Assembly: GCA_038277395.1 (NCBI GenBank)
Contig: CM076196.1
Location: 26,481,260-26,545,259, forward strand
Reading direction: 5' to 3'
Source: Dryocosmus kuriphilus
Lineage: Eukaryota; Arthropoda; Insecta; Hymenoptera; Cynipidae
Length of the DNA stretch: 64,000 nt
Shown: piece after piece, positions 49,561 to 62,599 of the stretch
How positions within the stretch are numbered: the first letter of the stretch is position 1
Layout: each line of letters opens with the position of its first letter
Made by a program: the position numbers and the translations under genes
Notes under the pieces: generated by a model
What the model saw: only the letters and a program-made list of their open reading frames with translations
Database searches by the model: none
What the model was told of the DNA's origin: nothing

Positions 49561-50432
49561 ACAAAAGTCACACAAAAAAGTCCCTTATTTTGAATTTCTT
49601 TAGTTTTCAGGAAAATTTTTCAATTAAGATTAATATTCAATTTAACGAGAAAAGAAATTTTCCAATATGAGTAAAAGTAAAAAGAAGTAGAGCAAAAAAA
49701 ATCAGAATTATTTTATCAGGAAAATTAAACATTTTCTTCTAAATTATAAGTTTTATATAAAAAACGTTAGAATAAAATTTAGATCTCTATGAAAACATTT
49801 TTTTAAATAAAATTTTTAAAAACTACAACTTTTAAAGAAAAATCTACAAAAATTGTAAAAATTGATATTTCTTTCAATTAGTATTATTAAATGGCCTTTT
49901 TTAAAAATTAAACTATTCCCTTGAAATTAATTTTTCTTTCTTGAAAAATAAATATTTTTATTAAAAGTTTATTTCTCAAAAACGTAACTTATTTAATCTC
50001 TATGATATAAAATTTTGTTGAAAGTTACTTTTTTTTGGTTGAAAATTGAACTATTAAATTTTTGGTTGATAATTCATTTTTTTGGTTGAAGATTTAATTT
50101 ATTTTTTCGAAGTTCAACGATTTTTTATAGAATCATCTTTGGTGAAAAATCATGTTTTTTGGCTGAAAATTCAATTAATAACATTTTTGTTTGTAAAAAT
50201 TTATTTTGATGAAAACTCAGCTATTTTTGGTTGAAAATAAGTAATCATAACTTTTTGTTAATTAAAATTTTACGAAAATTAATTTAAACAGAATCTTTAG
50301 CATTTTCCTTTCAATATGTAACTTGATTCTTTTCCGTTAGTGAAAATTTTTTATGAATAAGTTCGAAAATTTAAATCATTTCTATGGGAAAATATAAATA
50401 AATACAATAACTTGCAACAAAAGTCACAGAAA

Positions 50433-51277
50433 ACTAGTCTTTTATTTTGGAATTTCTTTAATTTTTCAGGAACACATTTTATTTTTCGATTAAGAATTAA
50501 TATTCAATTTAACGAGAAAAGTAAGTTTCCAAAATGAATAAAGGTAAAAGATAAGTAGAAGAGTACCAAGAAAGTTTATCAGAATTATTTTGGCAGGAGA
50601 AAACCATTTTCTTCAAAATTATTAGTTTTATATAAAAAACGTTAGAATAAAACTTGTAGATCTCTATGAAATACATTTTTTTACTTTATAAATTTTTTTC
50701 ATTAAACTACAAATTTTTAAGAGAAATCTAAAAAGTGTTTGAAAAATTGTTAATATTTCTTTCAATCAGTATTATTAAATGGTGTTTTTCAGCTAAATGT
50801 TAAACTATTCCCTTGAGAACTAATTTTTCTTTGTTGAAAATATAAATATTTTTGATTAAAAGTTCATTTTTCAAAAATGTAACTTATTTAATGCAAACTT
50901 TAAATATTTGATTGATAATTCAATTTTTGGTCGAAGATTTAATTTATTTTTTGGAAGTTCAGCGATTTTGTTATAAAATCATCTTTGGTGAAAAATCATG
51001 TTCTTTGGCTGAAAATTCAATTAATAACGTTTTTGTTTGGACATTTATTTTCATGAAAATTCAGCTATTTTTGGTTGAAAATAAATAATAATAACTTTTT
51101 GTTTAAGGAAAATTTTACAAAAATTAAATTAAATAGAATCTTTAGCATTTTCCTTTCAATATTTAACTTGATTCTTTTCCGTGAGTGAAAATTTTTTATA
51201 AATAAGTTCGAAAATCTAAATCATTTTTATAGAAAAATATAAATAAATACAATAAGTTGCAACAAAAGTCACAGAAA
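50433..51277 (+). repeat. Satellite 4, long-form unit (845 bp)
   Basis: This unit keeps an extra stretch after AATAACGTTTTTGTTTGG, containing GAAAATTCAGCTATTTTTGG and AATAGAATCTTTAGCATTTT. The 780-bp units lack it and jump from AACGTTTTT straight to TTTCAATATTTAA. A second long copy is 59818-60708 (891 bp). The long form is probably older, because it is also seen in the decayed left flank near 49370-49470. Confidence 0.7.
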
Positions 51278-54200
51278 ACTAGTCTCTTCTTTTTGGAATT
51301 TCTTTAATTTTTCAGGAACACATTTATTTTTCAATTAAGAATAAATATTCAATTTAACGAGAAAAATAATTTTCCAAAATGAATAAAAGTAAAAGAAAAG
51401 TGGAAGAGTGCCAAAAAAATCAGAATTATTTTAGCAGGAGAAAACCATTTTCTTCTAAATTATTAGTTTTATACAAAAAATGTTAGAATAAAACTTGTAG
51501 ACCTCTATGAAATACATTTTTTTACTCTATATTAATTTTTTTCATTAAATTAAAACTTTTCAAGAAAAATCTAAAAAGTGTTTAAGATATTGTTGATATT
51601 TCTTTCAATCAGTATTATTAAATGGTCTTTTTCAGTTAAAAATTAATCTATTCCCTTCAAAATTCATTTTTCTTTTTTGAAAATATAAATATTTTTGACT
51701 AAAAGTTCATTTCTCAAAAATGTAACTTATTTAATCCAAACTTTAAATATCTTGGTTGAAAGTTAATTTTTTTTTTTTGGTTGAAAATTGAACTATTAAA
51801 TTTTCGGTCGATAATTCATTTTTTTGGTTGAAGATTTAATTTATTTTTTGGAAGTTCAGCGATATTGTTATAAAATCATCTTCGATGAAAAATCATCTTT
51901 TTGGCTGAAAATTCAATTATTCTTGTTTTTTCCTTTCAATATTTAACATGATTCTTTTCCATTAGTGAAAATTTTTTATAAATAAGTCCGAAAATCTAAA
52001 TCATTTCTATATGAAAATGTAAACAAATACAATAATTACAACAAAAATTACGGAAAACTAGTTTTTAGTTTGTCAATAATTTTTTTCAAGAAAACTACCT
52101 TTTTATTTTTCAATTAAGAAATAATATTCAGTGTAACGAGAAAAATAATCTTTAAAAATGAAGAATTGTAAAAGATAAGTAGAAAAGTGGAAAGAAAAAT
52201 TCATCAGAAACCCAGAAAAAGAGGAGAAAATTATTTTATTCTAAATAGTTTTATTGAAAAAAGATTGGAATAAAAGTTGTTGACCTCTATGAAATACATC
52301 TTTTTACTTTATAAATTTTTTGCATCAAACTGAAACTTTTCAAGAAAAATCTAAAAAGTGTTTAAAAAATTGTTGATATTTATTTCACTCCGTATTATTA
52401 AATGCCCTTTTTTAAAAATTAAACTATTCCCTTGAGAATTAATTTTTCTTTTTTGAAAATATAACTTTTTTTTATTAAAAGTTCATTTCTCAAAAATGTA
52501 ACTTATTAAATGCAAATCTTAAATGTTTCGGTTCAAAGTTAATTTTTCTTTTGATTGAAAATTGAACTATTAAATTTTCGGTTGATAATTCATTTTTTTG
52601 GATGAAGATTTAATTTATTTATTGGAAGTTCAGCCATTTTGTTATAAAATCATCTTTGGTGAAAACTCATGTCTTTTGCCTGAAAATTCAATTAATAACG
52701 TTTTTTTTTTTTTTCTTTCAATATTTAATTTGATTCTTTTCCGATAGTGAAAATTTTTTATAAAGAATTTCAAAAGTCTAAATCATTTCTAAAAGAAAAT
52801 ATAAATAAATACAATAAATTAGAACAAAAATTACGGAAAACTAGTCTTTTATTTTGGAATTTCCTTAATTTTTCAGGAACACTTTTTATTTTTTAATTAA
52901 GAATTAATTTTCAATTTAACAAGAAAAATAATTTTTCAAAATGAATAAAAGTATAAGAGAAGTAGGTGACCACCAGAAAAATTTATCAGAATTATTTTAG
53001 CAGTAGAAAACCATTTTCTTCTAAATTATTAGTTATATAAAAAAAATGTTAGAATAAAACTTGTAGACCTCTATGAAATACATTTTTTTACTTTATAAAT
53101 TTTTTTCATTAAACTGAAACTTTTCAAGGAAAATCTAAAAAGTGTTTAAAAAATTGATATTTGTTTCAATTAGTATCATTAAATGGCCTTTTTTAAAAAT
53201 TAAACTATTCCCTTGAGAATTAATTTTTCTTTGTTGAAAATATATATATTTTTGATTAAAAGTTCATTTCTCAAAAATGTAACTTATTTAATCCAAACTT
53301 TAAATATTTTGGTTGAAAGTTAATTTTTTTTCTGGTTGGAATTTGAACTATTAAATTTTCGGTTGATAATTCATTTTTTTGTTTGAGGATTTAATTTATT
53401 TATTGGAAGTTCAGCGATTATGTTATAAAATCATCTTTGGTGAAAAATCATGTCTTTTGGCTGAAAATTCAATTAATAACGTTTTTGTTTTTTTCTTTCA
53501 ATATTTAATTTCATTCTTTTCCGTTAGTGAAAATTTTTTATAAATAAAGAAGTTCGAAACTCTAAATCATTTCTACAAGAAAATATAAATAAATACAATA
53601 ATTTACAACAAAAATTACGGAAAACTAGTCTTTTATTTTGGAATTTCTTTAATTTTTCAGGTACACTTTTTAATTTTTAATTAAGAATTAATATTCAATT
53701 GAACAAGAAAAATAATTTTCCAAAGTGAATAAAAGTAAAAGAGAAGTAGAAGAGTACTAAAAAAATTTATCAGAATTATTTTAGCAGGAGAAAACCATTT
53801 TCCTCTAAATTATTAGTTTTATATAAAAAAACTTTAGAATAAAACTTGTAGACCTCTATGAAATACATTTTTTTACTTTATAAATTTTTTTCATTAAACT
53901 AAAACTTTTCAAGAAAATTCTAAAAAGTGTTTAAAAAATTGTTGATATTTTTTTTAATCCGTATTATTAAATGGCCTTTTTTAAAAATTAAACTAATCCC
54001 TTGAGAATTAATTTTTCTTTGTCGAAAATATAACTATTTTTTTTATTAAAAGTTAAGTTCTCAAAAATGTGACTTACTTAATGCAAACTTTAAATATTTT
54101 GGTTGAAAGTTCATTTTTTTTTTGGTTGAAAATTGAACTATTAAATTTTTGGTTGATAATTCATTTTTTTGGTTGAAGATTTAATTTATTTTTTGGAAGT

Positions 54201-57200
54201 TCAGCGATTTTGTTATAAAATCATCTTTGGTGAAAGATCATGTCTTTTGGCTGAAAATTCAATTAATAACGTTTTTTTTTTTTCCTTCCAATATTTAATT
54301 TGATACTTTTCCGTTAGTGCAAATTTTTTATAAAGAAGTTCGAAAATCTAAATCATTTCTATGAGAAAATATAAATAAATACAATAAATTACAACAAAAA
54401 ATGCCGAAAACTAGTCTTTTATTTTGGAATTTCTTTAATTTTTCAGGTACACTTTTTAATTTTTAATTAAGAATTAATATTCAATTTAACAAGAAAAATA
54501 ATTTTCCAAAGTGAATAAAAGTAAAAGAGAAGTAGAAGAGTACTAAAAAAATTTATCAGAATTATTTTAGCAAGAGAAAACCATTTTCTTCTAAATTATT
54601 AGTTTTATATAAAAAACTTTAGAATAAAACTTGTAGACCTGTATGAAATACATTTTTTTACTTTATAAATTTTTTTCATTAAACTAAAACTTTTCAAGAA
54701 AATTCTAAAAAGTGCTTAAAAAATTGTTGATATTTCTTTCAATCAGTAATATTAAATGGTGTTTTTCAGTTAAAAATTAAACTAGTCCCTTGAGAATTAA
54801 TTTTTCTTTGTTGAAAATATAACTATTTTTTATTAAAAGTTAATTTCTCAAAAATGTGACTTACTTAATGCAAACTTTAAATATTTTGATTGAAATTTCA
54901 TTTTTATGGTTGAAAATTGAACTATTAAATTTTTGGTTGATAATTCATTTTTTTGGTTGAAGATTTAATTTATTTTTTGGAAGTTCAGCGATTTTGTTAT
55001 AAAATCATCTTTGGTGAAAGATCATGTCTTTTGGCTGAAAATTCAATTAATAACGTTTTTTTTTTTTCCTCCCAATATTTAATTTGATACTTTTCCGTTA
55101 GTGCAAATTTTTTATAAAGAAGTTCGAAAATCTAAATCATTTCTATGAGAAAATATAAATAAATACAGTAAATTACAACAAAAAATGCCGAAAACTAGTC
55201 TTTTATTTTGGAATTTCTTTAATTTTTCAGGTACACTTTTTAATTTTTAATTAAGAATTAATATTCAATTTAACAAGAAAAATAATTTTCCAAAGTGAAT
55301 AAAAGTAAAAGAGAAGTAGAAGAGTACTAAAAAAATTTATCAGAATTATTTTAGCAAGAGAAAACCATTTTCTTCTAAATTATTAGTTTTATATAAAAAA
55401 CTTTAGAATAAAACTTGTAGACCTGTATGAAATACATTTTTTTACTTTATAAATTTTTTTCATTAAACTAAAACCTTTCAAGAAAATTCTAAAAAGTGTT
55501 TAAAAAATTGTTGATATTTCTTTCAATCAGTAATATTAAATGGTGTTTTTCAGTTAAAAATTAAACTAGTCCCTTGAGAATTAATTTTTCTTTGTTGAAA
55601 ATATAACTATTTTTTATTAAAAGTTAATTTCTCAAAAATGTGACTTACTTAATGCAAACTTTAAATATTTTGATTGAAATTTCATTTTTTTGGTTGAAAA
55701 TTGAACTATTAAATTTTTGGTTGATAATTCATTTTTTTGGTTGAAGATTTAATTTATTTTTTGGAAGTTCAGCGATTTTGTTATAAAATCATCTTTGGTG
55801 AAAAATCATGTCTTTTGGCTGAAAACTCAATTAATAATGTTTTTGTTTTTTCCTTTCAATATTTAATTTGATTCTTTTACGATAGTGAACATTTTTTATA
55901 AAAAAGTTCGAAAATCTAAATCATTTCTAGAAGAAAATATAAATAAATACAATAAATTACAACAAAAATTACGGAAAACTAGTCTTTTATTTTGGAATTT
56001 CTTTAATTTTTCAGGAACACATTTGATTTTTAATTAAGAATTAATATTCAATTTAACAAGAAAAATAATTTTCCAAAGTGAATAAAAGTAAAAGAGAAGT
56101 AGAAGAGTACTAAAAAAATTTATCAGAATTATTTTAGCAGGAGAAAACCATTTTCTTCTAAATTATTAGTTTTATATTAAAAACTTTAGAATAAAACTTG
56201 TAGACCTCTATGAAATACATTTTTTTACTATATAAATTTTTTTCATTAAACTAAAACTTTTCAAGAAAATTCTTAAAAGTGTTTAAAAAATTGTTGATAT
56301 TTTTTTTAATCCGTATTATTAAATGGACTTTTTTAAAAATTAAACTAGTCCCTTGAGAATTAATTTTTCTTTGTTGAAAATATAACTATTTTTTATTAAA
56401 AGTTAATTTCTCAAAAATGTGACTTACTTAATGCAAACTTTAAATATTTTGGTTGAAAGTTCATTTTTTTGGTTGAAAATTGAACTATTAAATTTTTGGT
56501 TGATAATTCATTTTTTTGGTTCAAGATTTAATTTATCCTTTGGAAGTCCAGCGATTTTGTTATAAAACCATCTTTGGTGAAAAATCATGCCTTTGGCTGA
56601 AAACTCAATTAATAACGTTTATGTTTTTTTCTTTCAATATTTAATTTGATTCTTTTCCGTTAGCGAATATTTTTTATAAAGAAGTTCAAAAGTCTAAATC
56701 ATTTCTATAAGAAAATATAAATAAATACAATAATTTATAACAAAAATTACGGAAAACTAGTCTTTTAGTTTGGAATTTCTTTAATTTTTCAGGAACACTT
56801 TTTATTTTTCAATTAAGAATTATTATTCAATTTAACATGAAAAATAATTTTCCAAAATGAATAAAAGTAAAAAAGAAGTAGAAGAGTACTAAAAAAAATT
56901 TATCAGAATTATTTTAGCAGGAAAAAACCATTTTCTTCTAAATTATTAGTTTTATATAAAAAACTTAAGAATAAAACTTGTAGACCTCTATGAAATACAT
57001 TTTTTTACTTTATAAATTTTTTTCATGAAACTAAAACTTTTCAAGAAAAATCTAAAACGTGTTTAAAAAGTTGATATTTCTTTCAATCAATATTATTTAA
57101 TGGTCTTTTTCATTTAAAAATTAAACTATTCCCTTGAGAATTAATTTTTTTTGTTGAAAATATAAATATTTTTTATTAAAAGTTCATTTTTTAAAAGTTT

Positions 57201-57537
57201 AACTTATTTAATCCAAATTGTAAATATTTTGGTTGAAAGTTAATTTTTTTTGGTTGAAAATTGAACTATTAAATTTTTGGTTGATAATTCATTTTTTTGG
57301 TTGAAGATTTAATGTATTTTTTGGAAGTTCAGCGATTTTGTTATAAAATCATCTTTGGTGAAAAATCATGTCTTTTGGCTGAAAAGTCAATTAATAACGT
57401 TTTTGTTTTTTCCTTTCAATATTTAATTTGATTCTTTTACGATAGTGAACATTTTTTATAAAAAAGTTCGAAAATCTAAATCATTTCTAGAAGAAAATAT
57501 AAATAAATACAATAAGTTACAACAAAAATTACGGAAA

Positions 57538-58263
57538 ACTAGTCTTTTATTTTGGAATTTCTTTAATTTTTCAGGAACACATTTGATTTTCAATTAAGAA
57601 TTAATGTTCAATTTAACGAGAAAAATAATTTTCCAAAATGAATAAAAGTAAAAGAGAAGTAGAAGAGTACTAAAAAAATTATCAGAATTATTTTAGCAGG
57701 AGAAAACCATTTTCTTCTAAATTATTAGTTTTATATAAAAAACGTTAGAATAAAACTTGTAGACCTCTATGATATACATTTTTTTACTTTATAAATTTTG
57801 TTGTTATTTCTTTCAATCAGTATTATTGAATGGCCTTTTTTAAAAATTAAACTATTCCCTCGAGAATTAATTTCTCTTTCTTGAAAATATAAATATTTTT
57901 GATTAAAAGTTCATTTCTCAAAAATGTGACTCATTTAATGCAAACTTTAAATATTTTGATTGAAAGTTCATTTTTTTTGGTTGAAAATTGAACTATTGAA
58001 TTTTTGGTAGATAATTCATTTTTTTGGTTGAAGATTTAATTTATCTTTTGGAAGTCCAGCGATTTTTTTATAAAATCATGTTTGTGGAAAATCATGTTTT
58101 TTGGCTAAAAGTTCAATTAATAACATTTTTGCTTCTTCCTTTCAATATTTAATTTGATTCTTTTCCGTTAGTGAAAATATTTTACAAATAAGTTCGAAAA
58201 TCTAAATCATTTCTATAGGAAAATATAAATAAATACAATAAATTACAACGAAAATTGCGGAAA
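57538..58263 (+). repeat. Satellite 4, unit with ~55-bp deletion (726 bp)
   Basis: At about 57795 the sequence jumps from TACTTTATAAATTTTG to TTGTTATTTCTTTCAATCAG. The ATTAAACTAAAACTTTTCAA stretch present in all neighbouring units is missing. TTGTTG-like bases at both sides suggest a simple slippage deletion. Confidence 0.65.
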
Positions 58264-61200
58264 ACTAGTCTTTTATCTTGGAATTTCTTTAATTTTTCAG
58301 GAACACTTCTTATTTTTCAATTAAGAATTAATATTCAATTTAACGAGAAAAGTAATTTTCGAAAATGAATAAAAGTAAAAGAGGAGTAGAAGAGTACCAA
58401 AAAAATCAGAATTATTTTAGCAGGTGAAAAGCATTTTCTTCTAAATTATTAGTTTTATATAAAAAACGTTAGAATAAAACACGTAGACCTCTATGAAATA
58501 CATTTGTTTACTTTGTAAATTTTTTTCATTAAACTAAAACTTTTCAAGAAAAATCTAAAAAGTGTTTGAAAAGTTGATATTTCTTTCAATCAGTATTATT
58601 AAATGGTATTTTTCAGTTAAAAATTAAACTATTCCCTTGAGAATTGATTTTTCTTTGTTGAAAATATAAATATTTTTGATTAAAAGTTAATTTCTCAAAA
58701 ATTTAACTTATTTAATGCAAGTCCTAAATATTTTGGTTGAAGCTTAATTTTTGTTTTGGTTGAAAATTGAACTATTAAATTTTGGTTGATAATTCATTTT
58801 TTTGGTTGAAGATTTAATTTATCTTTTGGAAGTTCAACGATTTTGTTATAAAATCATCTTTGGTGAAAAATCATGTATTTTGGCTGAAAATTCAATTAAT
58901 AACTTTTTTATTTTTTCCTTTCAATATTTTATTTGGTTCTTTTACCATAGTGAACATTTTTTATAAAAAAGTTCGAAAATCTCAATCATTTCTATAAGAA
59001 AATATAAATAAATACAATAAATTACAACAAAGATTGCGGAAAACTAGTCTTTTATTTTGCAAATTGTTTTCTTTTTCAGGAAAACTAACTTTTTGTTTTT
59101 CAATTAAGAATTAATGTTCAATTTAACGAGAAAAGTAATTTTCCAAAATGAATAAAAGTAAAAGAGATGTAGAGTTCCAAAAAAATCAGAATTATTTTAT
59201 CAGGAAAAAACAATTTTCTTCTAAATTATTATTTTTATATAAAAAACGTTAGAATAAAACTTGTAGACCTCTATGAAATACATTTTTTTACTTTATAAAT
59301 ATTTTTCATTAAACTAAAACTTTTCAAGAAAAATCTAAAAAGTGTTTAAAAAATTGATATTTCTTTCAATTATTATTATTAAATGGCCTTTTTTAAAAAT
59401 TAAACTATGCCCTTGAGAATGAATTTTTCTTTGTTGAAAATATAACTATTTTTTATTAAAAGTTCATTTCTCAGAAATGTGACTTATTCAATGCAAACTT
59501 TAAATATTTTGGTTGAAAGTTCTTTTTTTTTTGGTTAAAAATTGAACTATTAAATTTTTGGTTGATAATTCATTTTTTTGGTTGAAGATTTAATTTATCT
59601 TTTGGAAGTCCAGCGATTTTTTTATAAAATCATGTTTGTGGAAAATCATGTTTTTTGGCTGAAAATTCAATTAATAACGTTTTTGTTTTTTTCCTTCAAT
59701 ATTTAATTGGATACTTTTCCGTTAGTGAAAATTTTTTATAAATAAGTTCGAAAATCTAAATCATTTCTATAGGAAAATATAAATAAATACAATAAATTAC
59801 AACGAAAATTGCGGAAAACTAGTCTTTTATTTTGGAATTTCTTTAATTTTTCAGGAACACTTCTTATTTTTCAATTAAGCATTAATATTCAATTTAACAA
59901 GAGAAGTAATTTTCGAAAATGAATAAAAGTAAAAGAGGAGTAGAAGAGTACCAAAAAAATCAGAATTATTTTAGCAGGTGAAAAGAATTTTCTTCTAAAT
60001 TATTAGTTTTATATAAAAAACGTTAGAATAAAACTTGTAGACCTCTATGAAATACATTTGCTTACTTTGTAAATTTTTTTCATTAAACTAAAACTTTTCA
60101 AGAAAAATCTAAAAAGTGTTTGAAAAATTGTTAATATTTCTTTCAATCAGTAATATTAAATGGTGTTTTTCAGTTAAAAATTAAACTATTCCCTTGAGAA
60201 TTAATTTTTGTTTGTTGAAAATATAAATATTTTTGATTAAAAGTTAATTTCTCAAAAATTTAACTTATTTAATGCAAATCCTAAATATTGTGGTTAAAAG
60301 TTAATTTTTTTTTCGTTGAAAATTGAACTATTAAATTTTTGGTTGATAATTCATTTTTTTGGTTGAAGATTTAATTTATCTTTTGGAAGTTCAACGATTT
60401 TGTTATAAAACCATCTTTGGTGAAAAATCATGTATTTTGGCTGAAAATTCAATTAATAACGTTTTTGTTTGGAAACTTATTTTGATGAAAACTCTGCTAT
60501 TTTTGGTTTAAAATAAATAATAATAACTTTTTGTTAATTAAAATTGTACGAAAATTAATGTAAATAGGATCTTTAGCATTTTCCTTTCAATATTTAACTT
60601 GACTCTTTTCCCTTAGTGAAAATTTTTTATAAATAAATTTGAAAATCTAAATCATTTCTATAGGAAAATATGAAGAAATAAAATAAATTACAACAAAAGT
60701 TACAGAAAACTAGTCTTTTATTTTGCAAATTATTTTTTTTTCAGGAAAACTATCTTTTTGTTTTTCAATTAAGAATTAATATTCAGTTTAACGAGAAAAG
60801 TAATCTTTAAAAATGAACAAGTGTAAAAGATAAGTAGAAAAGTGCAAAAAAAAATTCATGAGAATTACCCAGAAAAAGAGAAGAAAATTATTTTTTTCTA
60901 AATAGTTTTATTGAAAAAAGGTTGGAATAAAAGTTGTTGACCTCCATGAAATACATCTTTTTACTTTATAAATTTTTTTCATCAATCTAAAACTTTTCAA
61001 GAAAAATCTAAAAAGTGTTTCAAAAGTTGATATTTCTTTCAATCAATATTATTTAATGGTCTTTTTGATTTAAAAATTAAACTATTCCCTTGAGAATTAA
61101 TTTTTTTTTCTTGAAAATTTAAATATTTTTTATTAAAAGTTCATTTCTCAAAATTTTAACTTATTTAATCCAAACTTTAAATATTTTGGTTGAAAGTTAA

Positions 61201-62599
61201 TTTTTTTTTAGTTGAAAACTGAACTGCTAAATTTTTGGTTGATAATTCGTTTTTTTTGGTTGAAGATTTAATTTATTTTTTGGAATTTCAGCGATTTTTT
61301 TATAAAATCATCTTTGGTGAAAAATCATGTTTTTTGGCTGAAATTTCAATTATTTTTGTTTTTTCCTTTCAATATTTAATTTGATTCTTTTCCGTCAGTG
61401 AAGATTTTTTATAAATAAGTTCGAAAATCTAAATCATTTTTATAAGAAAATATAAATAAATACAATAAATTACAACAAAGATTACGAAAAACTAGTCTTT
61501 TATTTTACAAATTATTTTTTTTCAGGAAAACTACCTTTTTATTTTTTAATTAAGAACTAATATTCAGTTTAACGAGAAAAATAATCTTTAAAAATGAGGA
61601 AGCGTAAAAGATAAGTAGAAAAGTGGAAAGAAAAATTCATCAGAAACCCAGAAAAAGAGGAGAAAATTATTTTATTCTAAATAGTTTTATTGAAAAAAGA
61701 TTGTAATAAAAGTTGTTGACCTCCATGAAATACATCTTTTTACTTTATAAATTTTTTTCATCAATCTAAAACTTTTCAAGAAAAATCTAAAAAGTGTTTC
61801 AAAAGTTGATATTTCTTTCAATCAATATTATTTAATGGTCTTTTTGATTTAAAAATTAAACTATTCCCTTGAGAATTAATTTTTTTTTCTTGAAAATTTA
61901 AATATTTTTTATTAAAAGTTCATTTCTCAAAATTTTAACTTATTTAATCCAAACTTTAAATATTTTGGTTGAAAGTTAATTTTTTTTTAGTTGAAAACTG
62001 AACTGCTAAATTTTTGGTTGATAATTCGTTTTTTTTTGGTTGAAGATTTAATTTATTTTTTGGAATTTCAGCGATTTTTCTATAAAATCATCTTTGCTGA
62101 AAAATCATGTTTTTTGGCTGAAATTTCAATTATTTTTGTTTTTTCCTTTCAATATTTAATTTGATTCTTTTCCGTCAGTGAAGATTTTTTATAAATAAGT
62201 TCGAAAATCTAAATCATTTTTATTGGAAAATATAAATAAATACAATAAATTAGAACAAAGATTACGAAAAACTAGTCTTTTATTTTACAAATTATTTTTT
62301 TTCAGGAAAACTACCTTTTTATTTTTTAATTAAGAACTAATGTTCAGTTTAACGAGAAAAATAATCTTTAAAAATGAGGAAGCGTAAAAGATAAGTATAA
62401 AAGTGGAAAGAAAAATTCATCAGAAACCCAGAAAAAGAGGAGAAAATTATTTTATTCTAAATAGTTTTATTGAAAAAAGATTGTAATAAAAGTTGTTGAC
62501 CTCTATGAAATACATCTTTTTACTCTATAAATTTTTCTCACTAAATTGAAACATTTCAAGGAAAATCTAAAAAGTGCTAAAAAAAATTGATACTTTTTT

